DNA from: Bacteroidales bacterium
GTDB lineage: Bacteria; Bacteroidota; Bacteroidia; Bacteroidales; PXBB01
Assembly: GCA_003565735.1 (NCBI GenBank)
Contig: PXBB01000110.1
Coordinates: 1-54,371, forward strand
DNA: 54,371 bases
Reading direction: 5' to 3'
Below are positions 34,524-43,722 of the stretch, piece after piece; within the stretch, counting starts at the first letter, position 1, and each line of letters opens with the position of its first letter. Below the pieces are notes generated by a model that was given only the letters and a program-made list of their open reading frames with translations, had not been told where the DNA came from and did not search any database. The translations under genes were made by a program, and so were the position numbers.

Positions 34524-35411
34524 TTACGAAGTTTTTCCCGTATGCGGAGGCATCTCTTGTTTGGCAGCTTCTGATAAAGCATTATCAATATGGGCAAATT
34601 GAAATTCATAAGCTGATTCGATAAGCCTTTGAGGATACACATTTTGACCGTGTGTCAACACAAAAGCGGCTTCGCCGAATACCATTCTTAATAGAAAGGA
34701 GGGCACCATAAAAAAGGCAGGTTTTTTCAAAACACGGGCGAAAGCTTTTGTAAATTCTTTATTAGATACCGGATATGGCGCTGTGAAATTTATAACCCCA
34801 TCAAGCTTATTTTCTAATACATGAACAAAAGCCTGCACAACATCTTCGATATGTATCCACGATAAGACCTGTTTGCCACTTCCGATAGGTCCACCCAGGC
34901 CTTTTTTGAAAACGGGCATAAGTTTTTCTACCAGACCTCCATTATGCCCCAAAACCAGACCCATACGACAAATGGCAACTTTAGTATGCGCAGCAGCTGC
35001 TAAAGCTTCATGTTCCCAATCAACACAAAGGCGGCTTAAAAAGTGTTCGGCAGTAATGTTGTCATTTTCTTTTTTGATACCCTTGTCGTCATATATCCCA
35101 ACGGCTGATACTGAAATAAAAATAGCAGGTTTATCCGGCATGAGAGCTATGGACTGGGCCAGCTTTCGCGTTGTAAACAACCGACTGGCGATAAGTTCAT
35201 TTTTGTATTTTTTAGTCCATCGTTTTACTATGGGCGCTCCTGCCAGATTTATAACAGCATCAGATCCACTTAAAAAATCCAGAAAAGCTTTAGGCTGCAT
35301 TTTGAACTCTTTCCTGCTGATAGGTACAACATTAAAACCTTTTGTTTTCAGGTGTTGTGACAAATGCGATCCAATAAAGCCTGTTGCACCACTGATAATT
35401 ATATTTTTCAT
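34524..35411 (-). CDS. TIGR01777/SDR39U1-family NAD(P)-binding epimerase-like protein
   Basis: The 295 residues have the extended SDR Rossmann start IIISGATGFIGSHLSQHLKT, then SDAVINLAGAPIVKRWTKKY, the family motif SASAVGIY-equivalent SVSAVGIYDDKG, and the DUF1731-type C-terminus (EAAFVLTHGQNVYPQRLIES, where QxVxPxRL is diagnostic). Known relatives include YfcH. The substrate is unknown. The promoter lies back to back with that of the serine hydrolase. The gene converges with dnaJ over 124 bases that lack a clear terminator. Confidence 0.9.
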   Translation of the reverse strand: MKNIIISGATGFIGSHLSQHLKTKGFNVVPISRKEFKMQPKAFLDFLSGSDAVINLAGAPIVKRWTKKYKNELIASRLFTTRKLAQSIALMPDKPAIFISVSAVGIYDDKGIKKENDNITAEHFLSRLCVDWEHEALAAAAHTKVAICRMGLVLGHNGGLVEKLMPVFKKGLGGPIGSGKQVLSWIHIEDVVQAFVHVLENKLDGVINFTAPYPVSNKEFTKAFARVLKKPAFFMVPSFLLRMVFGEAAFVLTHGQNVYPQRLIESAYEFQFAHIDNALSEAAKQEMPPHTGKTS

Positions 35412-35430
35412 GCTTTGAATAGTTTTTTTA

Positions 35431-35449
35431 CAAATTTAAAATATATTTG
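35431..35449. promoter_or_regulatory. Back-to-back divergent -7 boxes
   Basis: CAAATTTA (35431-35438; minus strand TAAATTTG) serves the epimerase gene, and TATATTTG (35442-35449) serves the serine hydrolase. Only three bases separate them, so RNA polymerase could hardly occupy both at once. Confidence 0.5.
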
Positions 35450-35477
35450 CAAAAAATAAAAGAGACGGGCATAGCTT

Positions 35478-36650
35478 ATGTCAAGAAAAAGAGTGAAGTT
35501 TTTATTGATTTTTTTGTTTTTTGTTTCAGCGGTTTTTTTTAATAGTAATACTGACGCTGAAGCTTACATCCCAACCAAAGAGCTAACACCTGAACTGTTA
35601 CGTCAACTGCTTTTAACTCCTGAAAAAATTGCTTTTTATCAGGAGGAGATGGATGCTATTGTACAAAGGCACAGGTTCAATGGCAACATACTACTGGTTA
35701 TTGGAGGGCGTGTTGTATATGAAACAAGCCGGGGGTATGCAGAAATTCACAATCGCACCCCCAATGATATGCATACAATATTTCAGCTGGCATCTGTCAG
35801 TAAGCCTTTTACTGCAATGGGCATCGCCATTCTTAAAGAAAGACAAGAACTATCCTTTGATGATAATGTCATAGATTATATCCCTGAGTTTCCTTATGAG
35901 GATATTACTATCAGACAACTGCTATGTCATACTTCGGGTTTGCAAAACTATATTTGGCTGCTCGATAATCACTGGGTTTTACCTTCCTTTCCCAATAATG
36001 AAGATCTTGTGCGACTTTTTCAAAGACACACCCTACCACAAAACTTTTTAACCGGAAACAGATACCTGTACTCTAACACAGGATATGCTTTTTTAGCATC
36101 TGTTATTGAGCGCGTTTCAGGAAAAACCTATGCGGAATTTCTCGATGACAATATCTTTAAACCTCTTCAGATGCATGATACTTATGTTTATGACAAAGAA
36201 CTTATGGACACGCTTTCAAATAAAGCTTTAGGACATGTGCGAAGAGGCAGGAGCTATGTTATTTATCATGATGATAACAATGATGGTATCGTTGGTGATA
36301 AAGGTATATACTCCACTGTATATGACTTGTTCAAGTGGGACAGAGCTTTGTATAGCGATGTACTGGTCTCACAACAAACGATAGCCGAATTGTTTCAAAA
36401 GCAAACCACCGTGAATGGGGATACCATAAATTATGGCTTGGGCTGGCGGCTACCCCGGGTGCCCTATCATAATATGGTGTATCACAATGGTTGGTGGCAC
36501 GGATTTAGAACAACCTTCAGAAGATACACTCACGAAAAAAACACCCTGATCATCCTTAATAATACAAACACTAACATTTTTTCAATGATTAGGGAAATCG
36601 AAGATTTGATATTCGAAGACCATTTTCTGGCTGATTTATCCACAAATTAG
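35478..36650 (+). CDS. Serine hydrolase of the class C beta-lactamase/PBP family
   Basis: The 390-residue protein has an N-terminal signal peptide or anchor (VKFLLIFLFFVSAVFFNSN). The penicillin-recognising fold shows its three motifs: SVSK with nucleophile Ser106, YSN in NRYLYSNTGYAF, and HNGWWHGF in place of the KTG/HxG element. The ITIRQLLCHTSGLQNY block is typical of the family. It probably acts in the periplasm on peptides, esters or amides; beta-lactam resistance is not implied. The gene is monocistronic. Confidence 0.9.
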   Translation: MSRKRVKFLLIFLFFVSAVFFNSNTDAEAYIPTKELTPELLRQLLLTPEKIAFYQEEMDAIVQRHRFNGNILLVIGGRVVYETSRGYAEIHNRTPNDMHTIFQLASVSKPFTAMGIAILKERQELSFDDNVIDYIPEFPYEDITIRQLLCHTSGLQNYIWLLDNHWVLPSFPNNEDLVRLFQRHTLPQNFLTGNRYLYSNTGYAFLASVIERVSGKTYAEFLDDNIFKPLQMHDTYVYDKELMDTLSNKALGHVRRGRSYVIYHDDNNDGIVGDKGIYSTVYDLFKWDRALYSDVLVSQQTIAELFQKQTTVNGDTINYGLGWRLPRVPYHNMVYHNGWWHGFRTTFRRYTHEKNTLIILNNTNTNIFSMIREIEDLIFEDHFLADLSTN

Positions 36651-36874
36651 CATCCACGCAAGTTTTAACCTTTAATATTTCAAGAAAATCTATTACGACT
36701 GAATAAACCTTTGAAATCAGACATTTTATTGCATATCTCTCAACAACCATACTTATTGGTACGCTTATATCGCGAAGCACCTGATCCCTGTGTAATTTTC
36801 AGCATCATTACGAACTTCTAAAACATAATGCAGGTTAAAATATTAATCTTATCTTTGTAAATATAATAATGCAT
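36651..36874. other. Intergenic stretch with an extra MITE-type end
   Basis: ATAATGCAGGTTAAA (36825-36839) equals the right end of copy B but lies just left of it, facing TTTAACCTGTATTAT (36874 on). Between them is TATCTTTG, a possible promoter at about 36851. The remainder shows no gene. Confidence 0.4.
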
Positions 36875-37074
36875 TTAACCTGTATTATTCATGCTTTTAA
36901 TTTTGGTCAGATGTGAGGCGTCAAAAGCTGCCGATATAGTAAACTATTTCAAGGTTTTCGCAACGAAGCAGATGGCCTAAAAGCACTTGCTAAAAGTAAA
37001 CAAAAATAAAGTTTTGAAATGATAATCAATCTTATGAATTATTTTGTTTACTTTTTGTGAATAATGCAGGTTAA
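36875..37074 (+). repeat. MITE-like element, copy B
   Basis: A 200-base unit is bounded by near-perfect terminal inverted repeats TTAACCTGTATTATTCA and TGAATAATGCAGGTTAA, with one mismatch. The inner half matches copy A at 1154-1387. In the frame used by the ORF6N gene, copy B reads CIIHAFNFGQM, a TGA, then GVKSCRYSKLFQGFRNEADG and LKALAKSKQK. The shared stretch may thus derive from a coding sequence. No transposase is present. Confidence 0.7.
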
Positions 37075-37136
37075 GTGTCAATTATATGTTAAGCCATGAT
37101 GTGTTTTAGTAGTAATATAGAATAACACCTGCTGTC

Positions 37137-37856
37137 ATGCTGATTTATATTTTAAAAAAAAGACTTGTTCTTACTGGCTTGATTTTATGTTCTTTTCAGT
37201 TTGTTTACTGTCAACAAAAGACTTTGTTGCATGCTTATGAAAAGCAACGACATGCATATGCCTACGATCTTCTAAAAATCAACCCTCTGGCTTTGTTATG
37301 TGGCCCAACTATGGTTAGTAGTGAGTTGGGTTTAATGTATGAAACTTCTATATCTCAAAAACAGTCTCTCTCAATAGGCGCTTCATGGTTGGCAAAAAAT
37401 ATTTTTATTTATCTGGGTGAGTCTTCATTGACTTTACCCGGGGTGTCTTCAAATCAAAGTGTAACATATACCACGCCAGACCTTAAGATTTCGGGCTGGC
37501 GCGTGCAAGGGCATTATAAGTTTGTTTTCCCTGTTTTTGGCAACTATCCTACTGCTTTGCATGTTGGTCCTCATGCTTCTTTTTCTTCAATACTCCTAGG
37601 CGACTCTTATAATGGCTTTGATGCCAATTATTATCGTATAGTGCATCGCAATATCAGTGTGCTTTTCGGCTTTCAGTTTAAGGCAAGCGACCGCATTTTT
37701 TTCGATATTTATCATGGCATGGGTTATAAAAACAATTATTGGGGCTTTCATAAAACCCCTGATCAGTTTAAAATGGAAGAGGATGTTTTTTTTTTCACAG
37801 GAAATCACCTGAATATTAAGTTCAGCCTTGGTTTTAATATTGGCTTTTTGTTATAA
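37137..37856 (+). CDS. Predicted outer-membrane beta-barrel protein
   Basis: The 239 residues begin with a signal peptide (LVLTGLILCSFQFVYCQQ). After it comes an amphipathic beta-strand pattern with many aromatic residues: NPLALLCGPTMVSSELGLMY, WRVQGHYKFVFPVFG, ALHVGPHASFSSILLG, ISVLFGFQFKASDRIFFDIY and a final strand KFSLGFNIGFLL ending in hydrophobic residues, as in outer-membrane barrels of the DUF3575-like group. I do not recognise a specific family. Its stop overlaps the stop of the convergent deacetylase gene by six bases. Confidence 0.6.
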   Translation: MLIYILKKRLVLTGLILCSFQFVYCQQKTLLHAYEKQRHAYAYDLLKINPLALLCGPTMVSSELGLMYETSISQKQSLSIGASWLAKNIFIYLGESSLTLPGVSSNQSVTYTTPDLKISGWRVQGHYKFVFPVFGNYPTALHVGPHASFSSILLGDSYNGFDANYYRIVHRNISVLFGFQFKASDRIFFDIYHGMGYKNNYWGFHKTPDQFKMEEDVFFFTGNHLNIKFSLGFNIGFLL

Positions 37857-38480
37857 AAAATGGTTGAGTATCGAAAACTTATAACCTTCATCCACACATC
37901 TTTCTATAAAACGGGGTAGCACATATCTAAGGTTTTCCGATGCTTTATCGCTGTCGTGAAAAACTATTATACTGCCGGGCTTTTTTATTCGAAGGCTTAA
38001 ATTCAGGCATTGCTCCGGTTTCATTTTTTTTTCGTAATCAGCCGTTAAGCATGACCACATAATAATTCTGAATTTATTTTTTAGAGCTGCAGCTTGCTTG
38101 TAAGTTATGCGACCGTAGGGTGGACGAAAGATATCAGAATTGATGAAATGTCCGGCTTTTTCAATATCCTTAACATAATCATGCAGGGACGTTTTCCATC
38201 CGTTTCGGTGACTGTACGTATGATTACCTGCAACATGTCCTTGTGAGAGAATTTCATTGAAAATACTTTGGTGTTTTTCTACCTGCTTGCCCAGACAGAA
38301 AAAATGCCCCTTGACAGCATATTTGTCAAGGCAATTTAATATGTAGTGGGTATGCTTTTCAGTTGGACCATCATCAAAAGTAAGAAACAACTTTTTATCT
38401 GTTGTTTTAATACGCCATATAAAATAACTGGGATAAAAAAAACTGTTTATCTCGCTGTTAAGTGCATAATACTTAAGCAT
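37851..38480 (-). CDS. Polysaccharide deacetylase family protein
   Basis: This NodB-type carbohydrate esterase of family 4 has the motifs LTFDDGP, with the catalytic and metal aspartates, GNHTYSHRNG with HxxxH, and RPPYGRITYKQAAAL. MWSCLTADYEKK and IIVFHDS complete it. I take the ATG at 38480 (MLKYYALNSEINSFFYPSYF), since that peptide matches family starts. An ATG nine bases earlier at 38489, overlapping the stop of the upstream gene, is also possible. It probably removes acetyl groups from a cell-wall or capsular sugar. It is coupled to the DUF2723 gene, whose stop is at 38482. Confidence 0.88.
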   Translation of the reverse strand: MLKYYALNSEINSFFYPSYFIWRIKTTDKKLFLTFDDGPTEKHTHYILNCLDKYAVKGHFFCLGKQVEKHQSIFNEILSQGHVAGNHTYSHRNGWKTSLHDYVKDIEKAGHFINSDIFRPPYGRITYKQAAALKNKFRIIMWSCLTADYEKKMKPEQCLNLSLRIKKPGSIIVFHDSDKASENLRYVLPRFIERCVDEGYKFSILNHFL

Positions 38481-38481
38481 T

Positions 38482-41400
38482 CTAGTCATGCATGGTGTAA
38501 AGCTGGTAATAATTATCAAAAACTTCTTCAGCCATTTGGGCTAATTCTTCTTGTCCAAACTGGTCTGTGATTTGATAAATTCTTTGTAATAATCCCAAAG
38601 CCATCTGTTTTTCATCTTCAATAGAAGCTCTGAACTTAGGTGCAAACTGGAAATAATACCTGAGTTCTGCTTCACCGATTTCAATGAGCCTTTTAGTAAT
38701 AGCATTTCCTTTTTCAATAGCTCCGGCTCTGTAATAATTCTCGGCCAGAGGCAATATGTAGAAATTGAATGGCACACTTTCTTCGGGCATAATTTCAAAA
38801 CACCTGTCAATAACAGCGATGGCAGAGTCCATTTTATTTTCATTAATAAGAGCACGGGACAGGCGGGCAAAATTATTTCTGAAGTTCATAGCCAACCTTC
38901 TGTTATCTTCACTCATATAAACTGATGGGTCGTTCATGTTACCCCATTTAAATCTGTTCATCATGTTTTCGTAAAGAATATCTGTATTGATGCGACCTAT
39001 TTGACCGTCGCGGCTTGCACTTCTTATAGGAAGAAGCCTGTAGGCCAATCCTTCAATTTGGAAGAAGGGCTCAAGGCCAATATAGCTGTCGCGCCCTGTT
39101 GTTATTGCAAAATAGATAGGTCTTTCCCAATTATTTGTGGCAAGTAAATCCAGAACAATAAAATGGTTTTTCATGACCAAACTAACATCCGGTGCCCATT
39201 CAAGAGCCGGTAGTATTTTGTGCGCCAGTTCAGGAGGAACAGTGCCATTATCAACTACTTTAGCAGAATCAACCGGCAGACGGAACCTATTGGTGGGAAA
39301 ATAGTCTATAGGCCCTGAAGGTGTAGGGAATCTACGACTGTCGCTCGCAGCAAAGTCAACAAGTTCGCGCAGGTCAACATAACCGGTGACTCTTTCATCG
39401 GGAATAATGTAAACAACATCACGGGTGCCTTGAATATACCTGTCTGGAGTCATCGTAAGAGGAATGGGGTCAGCTTCGTAAAACTTACGACGCATCATAT
39501 CGTTTATATACCAGTCTGTATTTAAAAGACTTAAGTTAACAACTTTAACATCGGTACGTATGCCTTCAACTTCTTGTAAGTACCAAAGTGGGAAGGTGTC
39601 GTTATCGCCATTGGTAAAAAGAATAGCATTGGGGGCGCACGAGTTTAGATAGTTGTAGGCAACATCTCTGGCAGTATAGCGTCCCGAACGGTCGTGGTCG
39701 TCCCAATTTTCTTTGGCCATAATGCCGGGAACCAAAATAAGTGTAATTAAAGTGGCTCCTACAACAGCCACTTTCCCATTGATAAACTCTTTAAGCTTAT
39801 CAATGATGGCATAAACCCCGAAAGCGATCCATATTGAAAAAGCAAAGAATGAAGCCGCATAGGAATAATCTCTTTCTCTTGGCTGATAGGGCGTTTGGTT
39901 AAGATACAATATGATGGCCAACCCTGTCATAAAAAACAGTAAGCTAACGACTATGGCATCTTTATAGTTTTTTCTGTAATGAAAGAAAAAGCCCGTCAGA
40001 CCCAGTATTAGAGGCAGCATATAATAGTTATTCCGCCCTTTGTTGTTGGCTAAATTGTAGGGAAGATTTGATTGAGGCCCGATACGTGGTTCATCGAGAA
40101 AACCCAGACCACTCAGCCAATTACCTTTTAAGGGGCTTCCATGCCCTTGGTAATCATTTTGCCGTCCCGCAAAGTTCCACATAAAATACCGAAAATACAT
40201 ATGCCCTACCTGATAACTGAAAAAGAAGCGAAGGTTTTCGCCAAATGTGGGTCTGTAGAGCACTTCTCTTTCACCGCCCTGCCGACGCACTTCAATGGGT
40301 ACGCCGCGCACTTTACCCCATTTCTTGTATGCAGAAACCTGATCGGCACGGGTGCCATGCATACGCGGAAATATGGTTTTAAAACGTTCGTCATATTCGG
40401 GCAAAATTCCCTTACGCTCATCTACAATTACATACCTGCCTTGCGCCCTGTCTTTTCTATACACAGGCTTTCCATCTTGCCGGCCTATAACAGGCGCATT
40501 ATAATAGGGTCCATAAAGCTTAGGCCAATCGCCATACTGCTCACGTCCCAAATAAGCTACCAAACCAAGTGCATCAACAGGAGCATTCTCGTTAATGGGA
40601 ACTTTCGCATTAGAACGTATGACCAGCATGAAAAAAGAAGTGTAACCAATAACTATAAAAGTAAAGCACAATATAATAGTGTTGGCTATCACTTTGCCTT
40701 TTTTGCGGGTATAATGTAAACCGTAAACTATAGCACTAATAACTACAATAAAATAAATAATTGTACCCGAATGAAAGGGCAGTCTTAAAGTATTGACAAA
40801 AAAGCGCTCAAAGATCCAGTCAAGTTTTATAAACCACGGAATAAAAACACCCTGTACAAAGCCCAGAATACCAACAGCTGAAAGAAAAGCTAATAAAAAG
40901 CCTTTTTTCGTGAACGTGTACTTTTTGAAATAGTAAATAAATACGAGGGCTGGTATAGCCAATAAGTTTAGCATATGTACACCAATGGATAAGCCAATGA
41001 TAAAAGAGATAAGTACAATCCACCTCAGAGAGTTTGGATTATCTGCTTGCGTTTCCCATCTGAGCATCGACCAAAAAACAAAGGCTGTTAGAAAAGTTGA
41101 CATGGCATAAACTTCCGACTCAACAGAAATAAACCAGAAAGTATCGCTAAATGTTAATGCCATAGCTCCCACTACTGCGCTGCCAAATATAGCATACATT
41201 TTAGTGTTATTCAAAGGGTTGTTTTTGGTAGCAAGCTTTTTCAACAACATTGTTGCAGACCAGAAGAAAAATAAAACGGTAAAGCCGCTACAAAGAGCCG
41301 ACATGGCGTTCATCATCATGGCTACTTTGGATAAATCGCCAAAAGCAAAAAGTGTGAATACACGCCCTATCATTTGAAACAGCGGCGCCCCGGGCGGATG

Positions 41401-41547
41401 CCCAATCTGCAACTTGTATGATACAGCTATACGTTCACCTGCATCCCAAAAGCTGACTGTAGGCTCTATGGTTAGAAGATAAACTAATGAAGCTACGGCA
41501 AATATTGACCAGCCGATAATGAGGTTAAGCCTGTTGTATTCTTTCAT
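38482..41547 (-). CDS. DUF2723 multi-pass membrane protein (glycosyltransferase-like)
   Basis: The 1021-residue protein begins with the DUF2723 block: VYLLTIEPTVSFWDAGERIA followed by VSYKLQIGHPPGAPLFQMIG. The WDxGE and HPPGxP motifs parallel the catalytic loop of GT-C glycosyltransferases. About ten membrane helices span residues 10-330 and 520-640. A soluble part follows with TNGDNDTFPLWYLQEVEGIR and ends in a helical, TPR-like tail (FCFEIMPEESVPFNFYILPL-type repeats). It is common in Bacteroidota and presumed to transfer sugars to proteins or glycans outside the inner membrane. The overlap with a polysaccharide deacetylase supports a glycan role. The 192-codon frame on the opposite strand at 40141-40719 is a shadow. 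Confidence 0.85.
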   Translation of the reverse strand: MKEYNRLNLIIGWSIFAVASLVYLLTIEPTVSFWDAGERIAVSYKLQIGHPPGAPLFQMIGRVFTLFAFGDLSKVAMMMNAMSALCSGFTVLFFFWSATMLLKKLATKNNPLNNTKMYAIFGSAVVGAMALTFSDTFWFISVESEVYAMSTFLTAFVFWSMLRWETQADNPNSLRWIVLISFIIGLSIGVHMLNLLAIPALVFIYYFKKYTFTKKGFLLAFLSAVGILGFVQGVFIPWFIKLDWIFERFFVNTLRLPFHSGTIIYFIVVISAIVYGLHYTRKKGKVIANTIILCFTFIVIGYTSFFMLVIRSNAKVPINENAPVDALGLVAYLGREQYGDWPKLYGPYYNAPVIGRQDGKPVYRKDRAQGRYVIVDERKGILPEYDERFKTIFPRMHGTRADQVSAYKKWGKVRGVPIEVRRQGGEREVLYRPTFGENLRFFFSYQVGHMYFRYFMWNFAGRQNDYQGHGSPLKGNWLSGLGFLDEPRIGPQSNLPYNLANNKGRNNYYMLPLILGLTGFFFHYRKNYKDAIVVSLLFFMTGLAIILYLNQTPYQPRERDYSYAASFFAFSIWIAFGVYAIIDKLKEFINGKVAVVGATLITLILVPGIMAKENWDDHDRSGRYTARDVAYNYLNSCAPNAILFTNGDNDTFPLWYLQEVEGIRTDVKVVNLSLLNTDWYINDMMRRKFYEADPIPLTMTPDRYIQGTRDVVYIIPDERVTGYVDLRELVDFAASDSRRFPTPSGPIDYFPTNRFRLPVDSAKVVDNGTVPPELAHKILPALEWAPDVSLVMKNHFIVLDLLATNNWERPIYFAITTGRDSYIGLEPFFQIEGLAYRLLPIRSASRDGQIGRINTDILYENMMNRFKWGNMNDPSVYMSEDNRRLAMNFRNNFARLSRALINENKMDSAIAVIDRCFEIMPEESVPFNFYILPLAENYYRAGAIEKGNAITKRLIEIGEAELRYYFQFAPKFRASIEDEKQMALGLLQRIYQITDQFGQEELAQMAEEVFDNYYQLYTMHD

Positions 41548-42038
41548 TTCTTAAATAATTTGTAATCATAATTTGAACGGCTAAAATAAAAAAAAATGAC
41601 ATAACTCTTTGTGAAATTTTTAAGTTTTTGTGTGATTTTTTTGACAACTTCCAAAAATGCTAAAGAATAACATCTAGCCAAAGTTAAACTTTAACGACAT
41701 TCCTTATTATGCCCAATCAACAAAAAATAAGGCATTTGCATATCTGTTAATAAAAGTCTTTAAAATAAAAACTGAAAAAGATATTGAAATGATTATCATA
41801 GCATTAAACTCGTCTCATTTTGAGTAATAAGTACTTACAATCGCACTTTAATGATTTTTAATGATTTTCTGAAAGATAATCATCAAGACGGAGATATCAC
41901 TTATTCATTATTTTTTTAAGCCAACATATAAAAAAAGAACGCTTTTTGTAAAAAAAAATATGTTAAAAAAAATAAAAATGGTATAAGTGCCAATTTATTT
42001 TGTACCTTTGAAAAACAAAAAAGTTTAATTTTTTTATC
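41548..42038. other. Long AT-rich intergenic region between DUF2723 and the response regulator
   Basis: Nearly 490 bases hold no protein-like frame. Visible elements are a small inverted repeat CCTTATT/AATAAGG near 41700-41735, a palindrome TAAGTACTTA near 41828, and the promoter box of the response regulator, TACCTTTG, at 42003-42010. Confidence 0.4.
42003..42010 (+). promoter_or_regulatory. -7 box for the response regulator gene
   Basis: TACCTTTG fits TAnnTTTG and lies 28 bases before the ATG at 42039. Confidence 0.5.
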
Positions 42039-42539
42039 ATGAAAGACTTTAAAAACCCAACCATATTTGTAGTAGAAGATGATCCTGCGTTTTCAACTCT
42101 CATTAAAAAAGAGTTGCAAAGACATAACTTTACCAATGTTGAAGTATTTTCTACAGGAGACGCTTGTTTAAAAAAAATATCAGAGCATCCGGATATAGTA
42201 TTATTAGATTATGCCTTAGGAAAAACAGGAATGAATGGTCTTGAGGTTTTAAAAAGAATTAAAGCACAATCGCCGCAAACTCAAGTGATAATGCTTACAG
42301 CTTATGACAAACTAGAAATAGCCATAGATTCGGTTAAAAATGGTGCTTATGATTATGTTTTAAAAAGTGAAACCGCTTTTGAAAGATTAAACAATCTTAT
42401 AAAAAGAATCATCAAGCAAAATGAAATTGCAATGGCTCATAAAAAGCTGACAAAAAAAAGAAATATTGTTTTGACAATAATTGCTTTGGTTGCTGTTTTG
42501 ACTGGTCTTCTTTATTTTTTTTATATAAACTTGTTTTAA
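42039..42539 (+). CDS. Single-domain response regulator with C-terminal transmembrane helix
   Basis: A complete REC domain (residues 7-125) shows the acidic pair Asp14/Asp15 in VVEDD, phosphoacceptor Asp57 in IVLLDYALG, Thr87 in MLTAYD and Lys109 in YDYVLKSE. No DNA-binding or enzymatic output domain follows. A charged helix (IKQNEIAMAHKKLTKK) leads into a strongly hydrophobic C-terminal segment, residues 142-163 (IVLTIIALVAVLTGLLYFFY), which should anchor the protein in the inner membrane with REC in the cytosol. No sensor kinase is encoded nearby. It has its own promoter and is followed by a separate lipoprotein unit. Confidence 0.88.
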   Translation: MKDFKNPTIFVVEDDPAFSTLIKKELQRHNFTNVEVFSTGDACLKKISEHPDIVLLDYALGKTGMNGLEVLKRIKAQSPQTQVIMLTAYDKLEIAIDSVKNGAYDYVLKSETAFERLNNLIKRIIKQNEIAMAHKKLTKKRNIVLTIIALVAVLTGLLYFFYINLF

Positions 42540-42636
42540 AATAAACCGAACTTGTGTTTTTCATGTTGATTGAAAACAATACCTCTTACTCATTATTGTT
42601 TTTTTAGAAACAATCTCAAAATTTAATATCTTTTTG

Positions 42637-42673
42637 TAAATTTGCACTAATACTATTTAAAATAAAAGGAGGT
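42637..42673 (+). promoter_or_regulatory. Promoter and strong ribosome site of the lipoprotein gene
   Basis: TAAATTTG at 42637-42644 is followed by AAGGAGGT at 42666-42673, five bases before the ATG. Such a full Shine-Dalgarno sequence is rare in this window. Confidence 0.6.
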
Positions 42674-42678
42674 CACAA

Positions 42679-43410
42679 ATGAAAGTTAAGTCATTACTAT
42701 GGTTATTTATAGCGGTTGTATTCTTTATGGCGGCTTGCGACAAAGAAGAAGATGAGGCGCCCCCGGTTGTGGAAGGTGATGGTACAGTAGAGTTTCGTAT
42801 GACTGTTTGGAATCAAACACCTGGCGGTTCGAAAGCTTTAGGTTTTGATGAGAGCAAGTCTGATGTTCACACCTTAAATATTATTGACGCGCGGCAATTA
42901 CTGACAAAAGTTGAGGTCACAACAGATGATATTGCAAGTGGAGTTCCATCGGGCACCATCAACTGGGTTACACTTTTCACATCTGATACAGAAAAGTTAG
43001 CTACAGGGCGAAACGTAACACTTGAAATTCCATCAGGGACATACACAGGATTCAGAGTAACACAAAGGAATTTGATGTACTGGGTTTGTATGCATGAAAA
43101 TGCCATCATAGAGTTGCCTGACAAAAATATATCTGTTATGCCTGATGAGGCTTTACTGACTAACTATTTTGGCTTAGATGGCTTATATGAAATCCAGGAT
43201 GGGGCTTTTGCGCTGGCCAATGCTAACGAAAAGCTGGGTAGTTTTAAAATAGAACCCAACAAAACAACCAGGATAACCATACGAATAAATTTAAAAACCA
43301 TTGATTGGCACGATAACGACTCATCAGGAACTTGGACTGACGGCGATCAGGTTTCCAACCGGACACTCCCGGATGGTGTCACATCAATGATGGACCTTTT
43401 AGTACAATAA
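42679..43410 (+). CDS. Lipoprotein, DUF4382-like beta-rich protein
   Basis: The 243 residues start with a lipoprotein signal (VKSLLWLFIAVVFFMAA, then Cys20) followed by an Asp/Glu-rich linker (DKEEDEAPPVVEGD). The mature domain is beta-rich with no cysteine pairs: VEFRMTVWNQTPGG, LLTKVEVTTDD, VTLEIPSGTYTGFRVTQRNL, RITIRINLKTIDWHDNDSSG. The conserved pattern of an early strand, a V-V central strand and an IPSGTYTxFR hairpin resembles DUF4382-type lipoproteins, but this is tentative. It lies 312 bases before the HPr-kinase-like gene, which has its own promoter, so a shared operon is not certain. Confidence 0.6.
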   Translation: MKVKSLLWLFIAVVFFMAACDKEEDEAPPVVEGDGTVEFRMTVWNQTPGGSKALGFDESKSDVHTLNIIDARQLLTKVEVTTDDIASGVPSGTINWVTLFTSDTEKLATGRNVTLEIPSGTYTGFRVTQRNLMYWVCMHENAIIELPDKNISVMPDEALLTNYFGLDGLYEIQDGAFALANANEKLGSFKIEPNKTTRITIRINLKTIDWHDNDSSGTWTDGDQVSNRTLPDGVTSMMDLLVQ

Positions 43411-43722
43411 TAGTTTATAGCTATTGTATTACAGTGACGTCCTACTTTTTTTAGACTTTTTGCTTCATTAAGAATTATGGGCGTTTGTGGCTTTCGAATG
43501 AAGTGAATTATTTGAAGCATCTTAATAGCCGGTTGGTATTACAATCACAACTTGATTAATATTGTCAGACAATTGTGGTTAAAGTATTACTTTCTCCATG
43601 TTTCCAGAATATCTAAACACTTATTTTTTTTAAGCCGTGTTCATTTTTTTAATTCCATAGCTAAAAATTGTATTTTTGTAAAGCAAATAATGACTTTATT
43701 TATTTTTAACAATTGATTTTTA
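43411..43722. other. Intergenic region before the HPr-kinase-like cassette
   Basis: This 312-base gap was inspected for a small precursor peptide. Only short frames of under about 20 codons occur (for example MFPEYLNTYFFKPCSFF), with no leader-like or Cys/Ser-rich core pattern. A -7 box TATTTTTG is at 43671-43678, 44 bases before the next ATG. Confidence 0.4.

Noticed and set aside
34873-35418. 181-codon plus-strand frame
   Set aside because: It is antisense to the TIGR01777 gene, which has clear SDR motifs.
40141-40719. 192-codon frame on the plus strand
   Set aside because: It lies entirely opposite the DUF2723 gene, has no promoter or family resemblance, and its composition follows from the codon use of the real gene.
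43411-43722. Precursor peptide gene for the HprK-like cassette
   Set aside because: Only frames of up to about 17 codons are present, without a ribosome site or leader-like sequence.
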